6,448 bases of DNA, taken from the NCBI GenBank assembly GCA_001564205.1, contig LKMY01000101.1, positions 1-6,448 on the forward strand. The letters run 5' to 3'. The notes under the pieces are model-generated. The model had not been told where the DNA came from. It saw only the letters and a program-made list of their open reading frames with translations, and ran no database searches. Positions 5,444 to 6,448 of this stretch are shown here, piece after piece (the stretch's first letter is position 1; each line of letters starts with the position of its first letter). The DNA is from Nanohaloarchaea archaeon PL-Br10_U2g5 (GTDB taxonomy: Archaea > Halobacteriota > Halobacteria > Halobacteriales > Haloferacaceae). The translations under genes and the position numbers were made by a program.

Positions 5444-5498
5444 ATCGGTTGTCAACCCGGAACTGACCACAGACGTGAATTGGTTGTCAACCCGAACT
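5430..5498. repeat. two-copy tandem repeat (35/34 bases) spanning the nucleotidase stop codon
   Basis: Unit 1 (5430-5464) and unit 2 (5465-5498) are directly adjacent and identical except for one C/T change (5446 versus 5481) and one missing G in unit 2. Unit 1 contains the last codons and TGA stop (5441-5443) of the nucleotidase gene; unit 2 is wholly intergenic. Each unit holds the 11-base near-palindrome GGTTGTCAACC (5447-5457 and 5482-5492). The 28 bases from there to the folD stop show nothing further. A recent slippage-type duplication is the simplest reading. Confidence 0.85.
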
Positions 5499-5526
5499 GG
5501 TCGGCGGAATCACCCGATCGCTCCGC

Positions 5527-6438
5527 TCAGTCGAGGTCGATCTCGACGTCGTGCTGGAGCCCCGCCGCCTTCACCGTATTATAAAGGAGCATCGCACGCG
5601 TCATCGGTCCGACACCGCCGGGGACCGGTGTAATTGCGCCCGCGACCTCGCTCGCGGTGTCGTACTCGACGTCGCCGACCAGCTCGTACCCTTTCTGAGT
5701 GTCGGCGTCGACGCGGTTGATCCCCACGTCGATGACGGTCGCGCCCGGCTTCAGCATCGAACCGTCGATGAACTCCGGAATGCCGACGGCGGCAACGACG
5801 ATATCGGCGTCCGCGAGCTTCCCTGCCAGGTCCGTGGTTCGAGAGTGACAGACGGTCGTCGTCGCGTTGCCGAGCGGTCCTTTCTGAATGAGGAGATTCG
5901 CCATCGGCTTCCCGACGATGTCAGAGCGTCCGACGACGACCGCGTCAGCTCCCTCCGTCTCGACATCGTACGCGGCGAGGAGCCGCTGAACGCCGTGAGG
6001 CGTGCACGGTTTGAATCGGGCGTCACCCGCGACGAGCCGGCCGACGTTCTCCGGGTGGAAGCCGTCGACGTCCTTCTCGGGCGCGATCTGCCGGAGGACG
6101 CTCCGCTTGTCGACGTGGTCCGGCACCGGAAGCTGGACCAAGACGCCGTGCACGTCCTCGCGTTCGTTGAGCTCGTCGATCGTGTCGTACAGCTCTTCCG
6201 CGGGGGCGTCGGCGTCGATCTCCACGTGGATCCCGTCAATTCCGACCTCCTCGCAGTCGCGCTGTTTCATCGAGACGTACGTCTCGCTGGCAGGGTCGTC
6301 GCTCATCAACACAGTGGCGAGCCCGGGCGTCACACCGGCCGATTCCAGCGTTTCGACGTGGTCGGCGACCTCGTCGCGCACGTCGGCCGCGACGGCGTTC
6401 CCGTCGATGATCTCGGTCTCGTCGGCGGTCTCGGTCAT
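5527..6438 (-). CDS. folD: bifunctional methylenetetrahydrofolate dehydrogenase / methenyltetrahydrofolate cyclohydrolase
   Basis: Cytoplasmic enzyme converting 5,10-methylene-THF through methenyl-THF to 10-formyl-THF with NAD(P), feeding purine, thymidylate and methionine synthesis. The 303-residue product carries the whole family pattern: ETYVSMKQRDCEEVGI (52-67) with Tyr54 and catalytic Lys58, VLVQLPVP (99-106), PEKDVDGFHPENVGRL (120-135) with Asp123, CTPHGV (145-150), VVVGRSDIVGKPMANLL (167-183) for dinucleotide binding, VCHSRT (196-201), VIDVGINR (235-242) and TPVPGGVGPMTRAMLLYNTV (270-289). Length matches the usual 280-300 residues. ATG 6438 gives a natural N-terminus; only 10 bases upstream are visible, so promoter and partner gene (often glyA in relatives, as I recall) cannot be seen. 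Convergent with the nucleotidase gene. Its presence indicates a tetrahydrofolate-based one-carbon pathway. Confidence 0.97.
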   Translation of the reverse strand: MTETADETEIIDGNAVAADVRDEVADHVETLESAGVTPGLATVLMSDDPASETYVSMKQRDCEEVGIDGIHVEIDADAPAEELYDTIDELNEREDVHGVLVQLPVPDHVDKRSVLRQIAPEKDVDGFHPENVGRLVAGDARFKPCTPHGVQRLLAAYDVETEGADAVVVGRSDIVGKPMANLLIQKGPLGNATTTVCHSRTTDLAGKLADADIVVAAVGIPEFIDGSMLKPGATVIDVGINRVDADTQKGYELVGDVEYDTASEVAGAITPVPGGVGPMTRAMLLYNTVKAAGLQHDVEIDLD

Positions 6439-6448
6439 ATCAGAACGA

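Noticed and set aside
3956..5470. 504-codon open frame on the minus strand opposite the whole nucleotidase gene
   Set aside because: It mirrors the GC-rich third positions of the real gene, shows no recognisable family motif, and its translation is the low-complexity Val/Asp/Arg-rich type expected of antisense frames in haloarchaea. The plus-strand frame has clear nucleotidase motifs.
5430..5498. Tandem repeat as a minimal CRISPR array
   Set aside because: The two units are directly adjacent with no unique spacers, and no cas-like gene is nearby.

Overview
The window reads as a chromosomal segment of a haloarchaeon, plausibly near Halorubrum, though genus is only a guess. The evidence is high GC with GC-rich third codon positions, very acidic proteins (many Asp and Glu, few Lys), archaeal/eukaryal-type ribosomal proteins (L7Ae, S28e, L24e) and TATA-type promoters close to start codons. 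I see no tRNA, rRNA, CRISPR array, insertion sequence or phage gene, and nothing that amounts to a new multi-gene system. It is mostly core housekeeping DNA with a few curious non-coding stretches.

Layout. Bases 1-133 are non-coding and carry a weak promoter candidate. A beta-class carbonic anhydrase (134-841, +) is followed after 85 bases by a membrane-anchored beta-propeller protein with FG-GAP-like repeats (927-2168, +). A 235-base gap between convergent genes (2169-2403) is unusually rich in inverted repeats and has an AT-rich TATA-like core. The tight minus-strand operon rpl7ae - rps28e - rpl24e - ndk (3668 down to 2404) follows, with gaps of 6 and 3 bases and a 4-base GTGA overlap. A 290-base divergent promoter region (3669-3958) separates it from a cytoplasmic UshA-like 5'-nucleotidase family protein (3959-5443, +). 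The stop codon of that gene lies inside a 35/34-base tandem duplication. The window ends with folD (5527-6438, -), whose start is 10 bases from the edge.

How the genes relate. The minus-strand operon is a translation module. L7Ae (also a k-turn protein of box C/D RNPs), S28e and L24e are made together with nucleoside diphosphate kinase, which balances NTP pools. FolD supplies one-carbon units for purine and thymidylate synthesis, and the nucleotidase-like protein probably cleaves nucleotides or other phosphoesters, so nucleotide metabolism is a loose theme. Carbonic anhydrase and the propeller protein have no evident link to it.

Points most worth checking are the abutting inverted repeats plus TATA-like core at 2206-2314, the duplicated palindromic unit at 5430-5498, the loss of three of four zinc-ligand cysteines in L24e, the DxH-to-DxE change in the nucleotidase, and the rpl7ae leader.
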